DNA of 64,000 bases from Bacillota bacterium (GTDB lineage: Bacteria > Bacillota > Clostridia > DSM-8532). Each line of letters begins with the position of its first letter. Position 1 is the first letter of the stretch. The notes beneath the pieces were generated by a model that ran no database searches, was not told where the DNA came from, and worked only from the letters and a program-made list of their open reading frames with translations. Of the stretch, positions 41,620-51,293 are shown piece by piece. The position numbers were made by a program, and so were the translations under genes. The stretch covers positions 196,810 to 260,809 of the forward strand of contig JAEZJF010000010.1 of assembly GCA_023415825.1 (NCBI GenBank). The letters are read 5' to 3'.

Positions 41620-42402
41620 TTATTTTTCCTCCTTTACTTTTAGGTCGAGTCTTTCTTTGCCAACGATTGAAAGGAATATTTCCTCCAGTGTCGGTTGTTT
41701 TTCAATGTACTCCACCTTTGCGGGCGGGAATAACTTTTTCAGCTCTGCGAGCGTGCCGCCCGCGATGATCCTGCCCTCATGCAGAATGGCAATTCGGTCA
41801 GCGAGCTGTTCGGCCTCATCTAAATATTGCGTGGTCAAAAATACCGTCGTGCCACTGTTGGCAAGCTCCTTGACAATCTTCCAAACCTCGATGCGCGCCT
41901 CGGGATCAAGTCCGGTGGTCGGCTCGTCGAGGAAAATAAGCTGCGGTTTTCCCACAAGACTCATGGAGAGGTCAAGCCTGCGGCGCATACCGCCAGAAAA
42001 AGTGGAAACCCTGCGGTCGGCTGCTTCGGTTAGGCCAAAGCGTTTAAGCAGATCGTCAGCAATCTGACGCGGATTTGTGAGGTGCCGTAGCTTGGCGATC
42101 ATAATGAGATTTTCCCGCCCGGTCAATATCTCGTCCACGGCGGCAAATTGTCCTGTCAGGCTGATCGACTGTCGCACATTGTCAGCCTTTAACATGACAT
42201 CGAATCCGTTTACATTTGCGGTTCCTCCATCCGGTTTGAGCAGCGTGGTTAGGATTTTGACAATCGTTGTCTTGCCCGCGCCGTTAGAGCCCAGCAGGGC
42301 AAAAATACTACCTTTATCCACCTCAAAATCCACACCGTTCAGAACATGAAGTTTCTTGTAGGACTTTTGCAGCCCTTTCACCTGGATTGCTTTGTTTTGC
42401 AT
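41620..42402 (-). CDS. ABC transporter ATP-binding protein, DrrA-like
   Basis: Start chosen at ATG 42402 with AAGGAGTGA upstream (GTG 42411 is too close to it). The 260-residue product has Walker A 'GSNGAGKTT', signature 'TFSGGMRRRLDLSMSL' and Walker B 'LIFLDEPTTGLDPEAR', with the DrrA-type 'VFLTTQYLDEAEQLADR' His switch (Gln instead of His at the usual place). Forms the exporter with the following permease. Confidence 0.9.
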   Translation of the reverse strand: MQNKAIQVKGLQKSYKKLHVLNGVDFEVDKGSIFALLGSNGAGKTTIVKILTTLLKPDGGTANVNGFDVMLKADNVRQSISLTGQFAAVDEILTGRENLIMIAKLRHLTNPRQIADDLLKRFGLTEAADRRVSTFSGGMRRRLDLSMSLVGKPQLIFLDEPTTGLDPEARIEVWKIVKELANSGTTVFLTTQYLDEAEQLADRIAILHEGRIIAGGTLAELKKLFPPAKVEYIEKQPTLEEIFLSIVGKERLDLKVKEEK

Positions 42403-42461
42403 ATTCTTCACTCCTTATTACGAAGTAACAAGCTTTGCACTACCCGTTATGCATACTTCGC

Positions 42462-43328
42462 TTATACAATAATAACCTTTGATAAATCAGCCTCCATGCC
42501 TTTGAGTGAGGCGTAGGTCAGCTTATCCATCATGGTGCCGTCAAAGCAAATGGTTTTTATGGCACGATAGAATTTCTTGGATAGGGAAAACGGCGGTATA
42601 AAGGACACATTTTTTAGTGTAGTGCCTTTAAACGTAACTTCATTCAGCGCCGCCCCTCCAAACTTGACACCGATAAAGGTCTGCCCGTTAAAGCACATGC
42701 CTCGCAGGTCGGATTTATCGAAGTCCACGCCGTCGAAAATACAGTTTTTAAAAATTGTTTTTCTAAGGTCGGTCAGGCTCAGTTTGACGTCGGTTAGCTT
42801 TACATCGATGAATTTAGCTTCCTTCAGCTCGGACGCACTAAAATTGGTGCGGACAAGGATGGAACGATGGAAGCTCGCACCCGATAGATCCAGAGCATAA
42901 AAGCTGCAGTCTGTCAGATTTGCACCGTCAAAATTGGTTTCGCGCACGTCGCTGGCCTTGAATGAGCTGCCGGTCAGATCCGCACCCGAAAAGTCGGAGC
43001 CGCGCAGCGCGCTCGCTTCAAATTTTCCTTTATGTGCTGTAACACCCGCGAAGTCGCTCTTCGGCAAGTTGCCCGCGCTGAAGTTGATCAACAACTGCCG
43101 CTCCAGCGAGCGGGAAAGACCGGCGACCTCCCGCACCGTCTGCTCAATGTCTCCGATGCTGTCGATGGTCATCTCAAAAGCTGTTTCATCGTCCTTGCCC
43201 ACAGCTTTGAGCTCACGGAACCGTTCCTGCAAATCTAAGAGTAGATCGGCCTTTAATTCTGCGACGCTTTTTACCCCATCGTATGGCGCAAAAACGCCGT
43301 TCAAATAGTTTGTCAATTTCTCATTCAT
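42462..43328 (-). CDS. Pentapeptide-repeat protein with permease-prefix domain
   Basis: Residues 1-75 ('YLNGVFAPYDGVKSVAELKA', 'DETAFEMTIDSIGDIE') look like the permease prefix domain found before FtsX-type permeases and in PadR operons. Residues about 95-230 are pentapeptide repeats of the A(D/N)LxX type ('DFSGADLTGSSF', 'NFDGANLTDCSF'), which fold as a right-handed square helix. Total length 288. Pentapeptide proteins can protect gyrase (Qnr-like) or act as scaffolds; here the co-transcribed DrrAB exporter and PadR suggest a role in antibiotic response, not proven. Confidence 0.82.
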   Translation of the reverse strand: MNEKLTNYLNGVFAPYDGVKSVAELKADLLLDLQERFRELKAVGKDDETAFEMTIDSIGDIEQTVREVAGLSRSLERQLLINFSAGNLPKSDFAGVTAHKGKFEASALRGSDFSGADLTGSSFKASDVRETNFDGANLTDCSFYALDLSGASFHRSILVRTNFSASELKEAKFIDVKLTDVKLSLTDLRKTIFKNCIFDGVDFDKSDLRGMCFNGQTFIGVKFGGAALNEVTFKGTTLKNVSFIPPFSLSKKFYRAIKTICFDGTMMDKLTYASLKGMEADLSKVIIV

Positions 43329-43343
43329 AGCATCAAATCTCCT

Positions 43344-43673
43344 TTACAATAAGTTATCAAGCACGCGCTTTGCGTACTCCCAATTGCTTTTGTTATGGGC
43401 GTAAGTAGCCTTACCCTTTTCGGTAATTCTGAAATACTTACGCCGTCCGCCCTGTGATTCATCGCCCCAATACCATTCGATATCACCATCTGCCTCAAGC
43501 CGCCGGACGCTGGAGTACATCGTAGCTTCCTTTAATTCATACTCGCCGCCCGAGCGCTCGGCAATCAGCTTGACAATCTCGTAACCGTAGCGGTCAGCTT
43601 CGGATAAGAGTCGTAATATCATCGTATCGGTATGGCCGCGCAGCAGGTCGGATGTGATTTTGATATCGCTCAT
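43344..43673 (-). CDS. PadR family transcriptional regulator
   Basis: The 109-residue single-domain PadR protein has 'DTMILRLLSEADRYGYEIVK', 'LKEATMYSSVRRLEADGDIE' and 'RRKYFRITEKGKATY'. First gene of the GC-rich operon with the pentapeptide protein and DrrAB-like exporter. It sits directly after a consensus promoter (43694-43722) and is likely autoregulated. Confidence 0.92.
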   Translation of the reverse strand: MSDIKITSDLLRGHTDTMILRLLSEADRYGYEIVKLIAERSGGEYELKEATMYSSVRRLEADGDIEWYWGDESQGGRRKYFRITEKGKATYAHNKSNWEYAKRVLDNLL

Positions 43674-43693
43674 ATAATCTCCTCCACATTTGC

Positions 43694-43744
43694 ATTATAC
43701 GACACACTACTATGACTGTCAAGGTAATATTTTAATTGTATTAC
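43694..43744 (-). promoter_or_regulatory. Consensus promoter and dyad of the PadR/DrrAB operon
   Basis: On the minus strand TTGACA (43722-43717), 17 bases, TATAAT (43699-43694): a perfect sigma-A promoter. Just upstream of -35, GTAATA (43724-43729) and TATTAC (43739-43744) form a possible PadR dyad. Confidence 0.8.
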
Positions 43745-44191
43745 TTTGTCTATAAAATGGGGTTTTGTCGGTTGTGAGTATGGATAAAGGTATAAAATGG
43801 GGTGCTAAACTGGCCTGTGCCGACAGTTACTTTTCTTTGATGCAATTAATTCTTATGTTACATCTCAATATACTTATCGTATTGAATGACTTAATGTTAT
43901 TCGTAAATAAACCTTCATATCGTTCCACTTTTACCTATTCATGGCTTTGAAAAATAAAGGTCTTTTTTTGCGGACGGCGGAATACAATAATAGGAAAACG
44001 GCCTAAAGAATTAGGCCGTCTTTTTGTAGACTTATTTGTCTATATAGAGGTTGCACAAATGAGTTGAAGCATGACAGAGGAGGGTAGTTGTAACAAGAAG
44101 CGATTATCAGACGCAAAGGATATCATTGGCCATCCGGTCAGGAGCGTTAGCGTAAAAGAGGAGCCCAAAACCAAAAAAAGGGGAGATATGA
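43745..44191. other. Gene-free stretch before the protease
   Basis: Contains a 13-bp direct repeat TATAAAATGGGGT (43751-43763 and 43791-43803) and a terminator-like hairpin ACGGCCTAA-AGAA-TTAGGCCGT followed by CTTTTT at 43998-44025 on the plus strand. A 61-codon frame at 43765-43950 has no ribosome-binding site or family resemblance. The hairpin has no obvious plus-strand gene before it, so it may shield the protease or act as its leader element. Confidence 0.5.
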
Positions 44192-47100
44192 TTGAAAAAG
44201 AAAAGTGTTAAACGTTTGCTGAGCCTGTTTATCAGCATATTGATGATCTTCGGATCGGTCTGGCAGATGCCGGTACAGGCAAATGCAGCGGATTCTAGTT
44301 CCGAGAATCCGCAGATCGCGCAGGCGAACAATGCTTATCAGGAAAAAGATCTCAGCGGCATGCCTGTTGTGGATAACGAGAACTTTACCAGTGACAAAAC
44401 ACAGATCACGGCAAAACTGAATACCGAACAACTCGGCCTCAGTGATGAAGAGGTCAACTATGTGAACAAGCTGGCAGAAGCCATGCAAACCCCGCTCGGT
44501 GCGGTTGGGTTTACGGACCTCGGTTCCTCGGACGCACAAAGCGTTATCGTGCAGTTTAATGTACTGCCGAGCAGAATATTGGATATATACAATAAATTAC
44601 ATAACGTAAAGGGTATTGATAGCGGTACAAAGGCGGCAGCCGCGCTTTCCCAGTTTAAAACAGCACTTAAGAAAGCAGGCATCAGCGCAAAATTTGGATA
44701 CGACTTCCATGAGGTATTTAACGGCGTCGCCCTTACGCTTCCCGCAAACCTGATTAAAAAAGTCGCGAAGCTGCCTGGCGTTTATTCCATATCGCCGGAC
44801 TATATGATGTATACGGCGGACGACTCGAACGGTTATGTCGATTTTAACGGTATCGGTATGCAAGAAAGCCGCCAGGCGCTTCGGATGTCAGAGCTTAATG
44901 ACATGGGATTTGATGGCGAGGGTATCAAAGTCGGTGTTCTTGATACCGGTATCGACTACAACCACCCGGATCTGAAAGATAACTACAAGGGCGGAAATGA
45001 CTACATCGGCGCGGCAGTGGCAAAAGTGGACTCGTCGGGCAATGTCAGCTATATCGTACCGGTCAGCGAAGACGACGACCCGATGGAAACAACCTATAAA
45101 GACTGGCAGGCTGCTGTTTCGGCTAATGGCTCAACACTCTGTCCCGAAGTCAGCGCAAAGGGCAACGAATATTATACAAGCCACGGTTCCCACGTCAGTG
45201 GCACAGTTGCGGCGGACGGCCAGAACACATCGGCTCCCTTTAATACATTGGGTATCGCTCCTAAGGCAGACCTGTATGTATACAGAGTATTAGGACCTTA
45301 CGGCTCCGGCCCATCCTCGGGCATTATTGCGGCTGTTAACCAGTCCGTCATTGACGGCATGGAGGTCATTAACCTGTCCCTAGGCGCAAACCAAGATACA
45401 GCTTACGGCGCGGACGTATTCGCGTTGAATAACGCATGTATCGCTGGCACCATTGTATGCGTATCAGCGGGTAACAACGCCCAGCCAAACAACGTCCCTC
45501 CGCGTGTCAACCTGTCGCTTGGCACACCGGGTACAGCTTACCTTCCAATCACCGTAGCGGCTTCGAACTACGGCGGCGGCGCAACAACATTATATATGGG
45601 CGCGGTTGCCAATTCATCTGCGAATGTGAGGGCGGCTATTCCGTTCAACGTAGTCGGACGAGACGTCATGAATGTTTTTGCCGATAACCAAATTATTGCA
45701 GAGAACCTCAACTATGTAGAAGGCAGCGGATACCAGTATACGCTCGTTGTCGGACCGATGACCGGCACGGTACCCGGCCCGACCCAGCTTGCACAGCTTC
45801 AGGCGCTCCCGGACAACAGCCTGAAGGGGCAGATTCTCGTCGTCAAACGCGGTGCACTGACGTTTACGGATATTCCGCCACAGGCCAAACGCCTTGGCGC
45901 GGGAGCAGTCTTAATTATTAACAAAGATGCCGAGGAAGGCTTCATCTCAAACATTACTATCGGCGGTGAAAAGATGAACCACCTGCCGGTTCTCTCTACA
46001 ATACACCAAGCGGGCGATACGCTGGCTGCTTCCTATAACGCAGCGGTAGCGTCATCTGTACCGGGTTATATCCAAATCGGCAATATGTCAAAGGAGCAGC
46101 TTGCCAAGACACCGGCAGGCTTCAGCTCCATCGGCCCTGTAACCGAAACCGCGGGCATCAAGCCCGACATAATTGCACCGGGTGTTGACATCATGTCGAC
46201 CCAGCCAGCGTTTGTTACAAATCCTGATCACAACGACACAGACTACTCATACGCGTATGCGCGCATGGGCGGAACCTCGATGTCCTGTCCGCATATGACT
46301 GGTATCAGCGTTTTAATGCGCCAGGCGTTCCCGAACGCCAGCGTCGCTGAAATCAAGGCTCGCTTGATGAACACAGCTGACCCGACGCTCATCACATCCG
46401 GCGTTCCAGCTACGCCGCAGGCCAGCGTTTTCGAAATTGGTGCAGGTTTTGTAGACCCGTACCGTGCTATCGTAACCGACACCTCGACATATGTGACGGT
46501 GCAGGATGACATCCCGGGACAGAAGTCTGGCGATGTCATCGCGAACCAGACGCTGTCGTCATTGAGCTTCGGTACAATTAAGCCGAGCACAACGACAACC
46601 GTTAATTCCAGAACACTAACTGTTACGGTCCACAATACTTCTGTGGACGAACAGACTTATCATATCAGCGGCTTTTATAACGACCAGACCGGATATTCAC
46701 GTTCGAGCGCGGATGGCGTAACGATCAGCTTCACATCGACCGACGTCACAGTTCCGGCGGGACAGACTGGAACATTCGACGTTTACACAACGGTTCCTGT
46801 AAACTGCCCGAAAGGTTACTATGAAGGTTATGTACAAGTAACTTCGAATAGTGGCAACGACTATGTACTTCCATTCGCATTTGCCACCGGCGAAGCGCCT
46901 AAGCCGTTCATGATCGACGACGCTTGGATTATCAAGCCCGTCATCACGGCAAACACGAGTACGAACATCCGCTGCACAACCTACTCGAACTCAACACCGT
47001 TCGTTTTGGCATATGAGGGAGATTATCCGGGTGGCGCAATGGACGTTCTGTTGCTTGACCTGAACGACATACCGATTGGCTACTTCGGCACCTACACCGG

Positions 47101-48892
47101 CATGGGCAAAGGCGATGGTACGGCGAAGCTGTACTCCGGTGCAATCACATACCAGTGTTATCCAATCGATCAGGACGGTAACATCGGCCGAACGAAGCAG
47201 GTTATTCCGGAAGGCGCGTATCATATAGCTTTCGCGGATACGGATTACTATTACCCGTTCGGCGGCCTCGTTGTAGACAACCAAAGCCCGGTTCTAACCT
47301 TTAACCCGACCCCAAGCTTTGAGTATAATAATGGTGCAACTACCGTTCACGTCACAGGCAGAATCTGGAGCCACGCTGGTCAGCTGCTTGTTGACAATAA
47401 GATCACCAGCGACAATATCGTTGGCAGTCCGCTGATCGGACAGGAATTGAACGGACTTGTCATCGGCAGCAAGATTTACTTATACTGCGACAAGGACGGC
47501 TACTTCGATATCCCGCTGACGCCTTCGGAAGCCAGTAAGACCGATATCCAGACCTCTGCTGCATACGCACTGGACTATTATGCAACGACGTACTACACGC
47601 TGTTAGGTTCGGTATACTCAACAAAGACCGGTAATAATCGTACAAACGGCACGGTTAACATCAACTACACGCAGTCTCCGGTTCTAGACACTGTCACAGC
47701 AACAAACAGCACCGCTGATGCGATACTCATCTACAATCCGAGACTGATTGCTCCGGTTGCGGACGACTTTAAGGTGCAACATTCTGCCAATGGTGGCGAT
47801 TTTACCGATCTGGCGACGACCTCGTTCAACTATACCGCAGAAACCGCAACAGCCCGCTTTACATTCGTTCCGTTCCCGGTTCAAGCGGATGAGCAGAGTA
47901 TTGTTGTCAGCGCCAGCTACAAGGGCGATACAGCTGTGGAAGCTGAGGAATTTGTTGTACCGGCTGCTAAGCTTGTCGGATTAACAGGTCATAATGGTTC
48001 GCTGACTGCTACACTTGATGTGGCTCCCGCTGACGGAACAACATACCCGTTTACAGTATCCTACACGATCGATGGCGGGGACAGACAGCCGTTAGGCAAC
48101 GCGACTTATAATAACGATAGCACGGCGACGCTGAGCTTTACGCCGTTCGAGAGATACTCATTCATGCAACATGTTATAGTTTATGTCAATTACAAAGATA
48201 TTGAGCTGAGCTATTCGTTCGACCTGACGGAGGCGATGGGCACACTTGTACTGGATTACAACCTGTACCAGAACAAGAGTATTTCAGCCAATGAGTATAC
48301 AACCGACGGCATGAAGTTCTTCCAGACTGGCAACTTTTATAAATGTGCCATGATCAATGTTGCGGAAGCGAAGACAGAGGACGGCCACCATGGCTTCTTA
48401 TTGGCAGGTCCCCATGGCGATCAGGTTGGCGATTTCACGGCGAAGGTCGATGAGCAGAACAAACTTACGTTCACCTACAAGCTGATCGAGGGCTTAAAGA
48501 CGACCGATACAGTCAGTTTTGTTTATTCACCAACTCTGTTCACCTCGAAGAATGAGGGTCAGCTGTTCAAGGAATATGCGGAAGCAATTCAGACGCAGGA
48601 GAATGATGCTTCGACCGGTACGTTCACAGTCGATGATGTTACCGGCACAGAGTTTTATGTGTACCTGAGAGGCTCGAACTCGTCCGGCACCACGAAGGAG
48701 CTCATACCACCAGATCCGAAGAAGGTCATCACTCTACAGCTTATGAACGATCTGACACCACAGACTCTGACTTTCACCTACGGCACGACGCTGACACAGG
48801 TCGTTCCGGCTGGCACCTACACGCTGGAGGGCTATGGCACAGTGGTTATCACCCTCGATGGTGTCACGTATGTGGAGTACAATGTAAAGTAA
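44192..48892 (+). CDS. Secreted subtilisin-like (S8) serine protease, lactocepin-like
   Basis: TTG start after AGGGGAG; the ATG at 44188 is in another frame. The 1566-residue protein has a signal peptide (Lys-rich start, hydrophobic core, cleavage near 'VQANAAD') and an inhibitor-like propeptide. In the S8 domain, Asp about 251 lies in 'GVLDTGIDYNHPDL', His about 331 in 'TSHGSHVSG' and Ser about 696 in 'MGGTSMSCPHM'. A protease-associated insert lies between His and Ser ('VVKRGALTFTDI'). The long C-terminal part has Fn3-like beta domains. There is no LPXTG anchor or S-layer repeat at the end, so it is probably released. Clearly GC-richer than its surroundings, which may mean acquisition. Confidence 0.88.
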   Translation: MKKKSVKRLLSLFISILMIFGSVWQMPVQANAADSSSENPQIAQANNAYQEKDLSGMPVVDNENFTSDKTQITAKLNTEQLGLSDEEVNYVNKLAEAMQTPLGAVGFTDLGSSDAQSVIVQFNVLPSRILDIYNKLHNVKGIDSGTKAAAALSQFKTALKKAGISAKFGYDFHEVFNGVALTLPANLIKKVAKLPGVYSISPDYMMYTADDSNGYVDFNGIGMQESRQALRMSELNDMGFDGEGIKVGVLDTGIDYNHPDLKDNYKGGNDYIGAAVAKVDSSGNVSYIVPVSEDDDPMETTYKDWQAAVSANGSTLCPEVSAKGNEYYTSHGSHVSGTVAADGQNTSAPFNTLGIAPKADLYVYRVLGPYGSGPSSGIIAAVNQSVIDGMEVINLSLGANQDTAYGADVFALNNACIAGTIVCVSAGNNAQPNNVPPRVNLSLGTPGTAYLPITVAASNYGGGATTLYMGAVANSSANVRAAIPFNVVGRDVMNVFADNQIIAENLNYVEGSGYQYTLVVGPMTGTVPGPTQLAQLQALPDNSLKGQILVVKRGALTFTDIPPQAKRLGAGAVLIINKDAEEGFISNITIGGEKMNHLPVLSTIHQAGDTLAASYNAAVASSVPGYIQIGNMSKEQLAKTPAGFSSIGPVTETAGIKPDIIAPGVDIMSTQPAFVTNPDHNDTDYSYAYARMGGTSMSCPHMTGISVLMRQAFPNASVAEIKARLMNTADPTLITSGVPATPQASVFEIGAGFVDPYRAIVTDTSTYVTVQDDIPGQKSGDVIANQTLSSLSFGTIKPSTTTTVNSRTLTVTVHNTSVDEQTYHISGFYNDQTGYSRSSADGVTISFTSTDVTVPAGQTGTFDVYTTVPVNCPKGYYEGYVQVTSNSGNDYVLPFAFATGEAPKPFMIDDAWIIKPVITANTSTNIRCTTYSNSTPFVLAYEGDYPGGAMDVLLLDLNDIPIGYFGTYTGMGKGDGTAKLYSGAITYQCYPIDQDGNIGRTKQVIPEGAYHIAFADTDYYYPFGGLVVDNQSPVLTFNPTPSFEYNNGATTVHVTGRIWSHAGQLLVDNKITSDNIVGSPLIGQELNGLVIGSKIYLYCDKDGYFDIPLTPSEASKTDIQTSAAYALDYYATTYYTLLGSVYSTKTGNNRTNGTVNINYTQSPVLDTVTATNSTADAILIYNPRLIAPVADDFKVQHSANGGDFTDLATTSFNYTAETATARFTFVPFPVQADEQSIVVSASYKGDTAVEAEEFVVPAAKLVGLTGHNGSLTATLDVAPADGTTYPFTVSYTIDGGDRQPLGNATYNNDSTATLSFTPFERYSFMQHVIVYVNYKDIELSYSFDLTEAMGTLVLDYNLYQNKSISANEYTTDGMKFFQTGNFYKCAMINVAEAKTEDGHHGFLLAGPHGDQVGDFTAKVDEQNKLTFTYKLIEGLKTTDTVSFVYSPTLFTSKNEGQLFKEYAEAIQTQENDASTGTFTVDDVTGTEFYVYLRGSNSSGTTKELIPPDPKKVITLQLMNDLTPQTLTFTYGTTLTQVVPAGTYTLEGYGTVVITLDGVTYVEYNVK

Positions 48893-48963
48893 TGCTTGTG
48901 AGTACCACTGCTCTTTATTGACCTCAGAACTCTGTTGATGGTGGTCCAGCTAATCTTGAAGCG

Positions 48964-49103
48964 CACCCCAATTGTTAGGCAGTATGGTATACTGGTAATG
49001 ATTGGGGTGTTTAATGTCCAAGTATTCAATAGAACAGAAGCTCAAAATTCTTGATGAGTGGCAGAATCAAGAAATATCACCAAGGGATAAAGCGTGCAAA
49101 TAG
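48964..49103 (+). pseudogene. IS3-type transposase OrfA remnant
   Basis: ATG 49014 starts a 29-codon fragment 'MSKYSIEQKLKILDEWQ...' that ends in TAG at 49101, resembling the first helix of IS3-family OrfA proteins. Before it CACCCCAAT (48964-48972) and ATTGGGGTG (49001-49009) form an inverted repeat that may be part of the element end. Nothing of OrfB follows. The rest of 48893-49201 shows no other feature. Confidence 0.5.
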
Positions 49104-49201
49104 CAGAACTTTTTATTAATCTGAAACGAATAGATTTCTTTAAATCCGCTTGAGCTTAATAGCGATTCATAAAGAATAATAGAAAAGTGAAGGTGTGCAC
49201 A

Positions 49202-51256
49202 ATGGCAAACGCTTATCAAATTCAAAGTCCCGATTTTAACTTAAGCCCCTACACGGGCATGACCAGAGAACATTATATCGATTGCGCCAAGTATCTTCTG
49301 GAGAGGGCTTTCAAGCATGTCGATTCGATGGAGGCCCCATTAAGTTTTCCACTTGTTCCGGGAAAGACTTACCCCCAACCGAGTGATCCCGAATGGCGCA
49401 AGCGATCCCATGAGTTTGAAGCTCTGGAGAGGACACTGACGCTTGCTGGGCCTCTAATGCATGTTGATCCCGATATAGCAGTGAAGAATATCAAGCTGAA
49501 AGAGTATTACTGTTTGCATCTATACAATGCATTAACACCAGGCCATCCCAATTCCCTGCCCCTTCCGGAAGAGTTGCCCGACGCGACTTATCAATTTACC
49601 TGCGAATTCGGAGGCTTATTCAAAACTCTGTTGCTTTTACCCGATATTATCTGGCCATACTATACGCAAAATCAAAAAGACGAAATGGCAGTGACCATTT
49701 CCAAATGGGCGCATCATCGTACCACTCAGAACAATTGGAGAATTTTTAACATAATGGCGCTGTCGTTCCTGAAAAAGAACGGCTACGAAATTGACGAGGA
49801 GCTGCTGAAAAGCCATCTTCTATGGGTGATATCCTACCATTCGGGAAACGGCTGGTATCTTGAGCAAACCTATAATTATTATACAATCAGCCTGTTTGTT
49901 GTTTATACAATCATTTGGAGCAGATTTTTCGGTGATGAATACTATCCTGAAATAGCGGCAGCTATCGAAGAGTCCGCCCTTGAACAGATGAAAACCTACC
50001 CCAGCTTTTTTGCTCGGGACGGATATATCAATATGTGGGCCCGAAGTATCTGTTATCGCACCTGGATATCAGGCGGTTTCCCTGTTTCTTTCCTGTTAAG
50101 GGACGGTTCTCCGTTGAACCCGGGATGGGCCAGACGGTTATGCTCTGGTTCATTACTTCAATTCATTGCCCGTGATGATTTCTATGATAATGATATTCCA
50201 AGCCTGGGATTTTACGGGCACAGGGAATTTGTGCTGCAGAATTACAGCTGTCCAGCCAGTCCCTTTCTCATGTACTTACCGTTCATCTGCCTTGCATTGC
50301 CTGAGGACTCACCGTTTTGGACCGCTAAAGAAAACGAAGGATTATGGGAAAAAATAGGGAGTGATTCAAAGAAGTCCGTCCTTGAAAGGCCGGGATTAAT
50401 TCTGGTGAATCACGGGAAGACTGGTGCGTCGGAGATAATACCCGGAAAGGTCTATTATGACGATCCTAATTATTCCAAGCTGGTTTACAACACCCATTTC
50501 CCATGGGAAGATCATGACCCGAACGGTGGAACTGCTATGGAATACAGTTTTCGTAGTCTTGACCCAAGAGATGTCAGAGGCGATGATATTAATTTTTATC
50601 TCACAGGGAAAAAGGTCGAGAATGATTCGAATAAAAACCAGTTGTATACAACATCCCAAAGTATCCTCTTTAATGGGGTCAGAAATGACGTCATATACAG
50701 GCAGTTAATCATGCGAAGGCCTCCCAATAACGGTGTAGGCTACATAATTGATCTTGCAGAAATCATCATTCCCGGAGGCGTGATACGCGTTGATCGCTGC
50801 CGTATGGCCTTTGAACATGAACTGACGTTGGGTCATTTCGGCTTGCCGCATATAAATGGAGAGCTAGCTGTCGTGAATCATTTTGAAGATGGTGACAGGA
50901 AGGTTATCACAGCTTCGATCCCAGGCAGAAGGCTCGCACTGGTAACATACCACGGGTGGGATATGGTAAGCCGTTCTATCCATGAAGGGCGGAATACGGA
51001 AGCAGAAGAAAGCACAGTTTTATATGCGTACCGGAAACGAATCGAGAAAAATCCGGCCATGGAGCTGATGATTTCCGTTATGCTTCACAGGAGAGACAGC
51101 GATGACTGGACAGAAGAGGAACTGTCACCGATTAAGGATATCAGAATTATGGAAATTACACCTTCCCGGTCCGTCCTAGGTGCCGAAATTCTTCTAGCTG
51201 ACAATCGAAGATATGTTATTGATTTTAAGGATGTCGACGGTCACAAATCGTGTTAA
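49202..51256 (+). CDS. DUF2264 protein (likely carbohydrate-active)
   Basis: Start chosen at ATG 49202 six bases after GAAGGTG (GTG 49187 is in frame). The 684-residue product matches DUF2264. An alpha/alpha-toroid-like region covers residues about 1-370 ('RTTQNNWRIFNIMALSFLKK', 'NGWYLEQTYNYYTISLFV', 'FARDGYINMWARSICYR'). A C-terminal beta-sandwich follows ('AEIIIPGGVIRVDRCRM'), a pattern like polysaccharide lyases and glycuronyl hydrolases. No signal peptide, so it acts on imported oligosaccharides. The KdgF-like cupin directly downstream supports unsaturated-uronate metabolism. The reaction is not proven. Confidence 0.75.
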   Translation: MANAYQIQSPDFNLSPYTGMTREHYIDCAKYLLERAFKHVDSMEAPLSFPLVPGKTYPQPSDPEWRKRSHEFEALERTLTLAGPLMHVDPDIAVKNIKLKEYYCLHLYNALTPGHPNSLPLPEELPDATYQFTCEFGGLFKTLLLLPDIIWPYYTQNQKDEMAVTISKWAHHRTTQNNWRIFNIMALSFLKKNGYEIDEELLKSHLLWVISYHSGNGWYLEQTYNYYTISLFVVYTIIWSRFFGDEYYPEIAAAIEESALEQMKTYPSFFARDGYINMWARSICYRTWISGGFPVSFLLRDGSPLNPGWARRLCSGSLLQFIARDDFYDNDIPSLGFYGHREFVLQNYSCPASPFLMYLPFICLALPEDSPFWTAKENEGLWEKIGSDSKKSVLERPGLILVNHGKTGASEIIPGKVYYDDPNYSKLVYNTHFPWEDHDPNGGTAMEYSFRSLDPRDVRGDDINFYLTGKKVENDSNKNQLYTTSQSILFNGVRNDVIYRQLIMRRPPNNGVGYIIDLAEIIIPGGVIRVDRCRMAFEHELTLGHFGLPHINGELAVVNHFEDGDRKVITASIPGRRLALVTYHGWDMVSRSIHEGRNTEAEESTVLYAYRKRIEKNPAMELMISVMLHRRDSDDWTEEELSPIKDIRIMEITPSRSVLGAEILLADNRRYVIDFKDVDGHKSC

Positions 51257-51293
51257 AAAAGTTCCTGAAAGCTCTAAAAAGGAGATAAGTTTC

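Noticed and set aside
43765..43950. 61-codon ORF between the PadR operon and the protease
   Set aside because: No ribosome-binding site, no family resemblance, and it includes a direct repeat of non-coding character.
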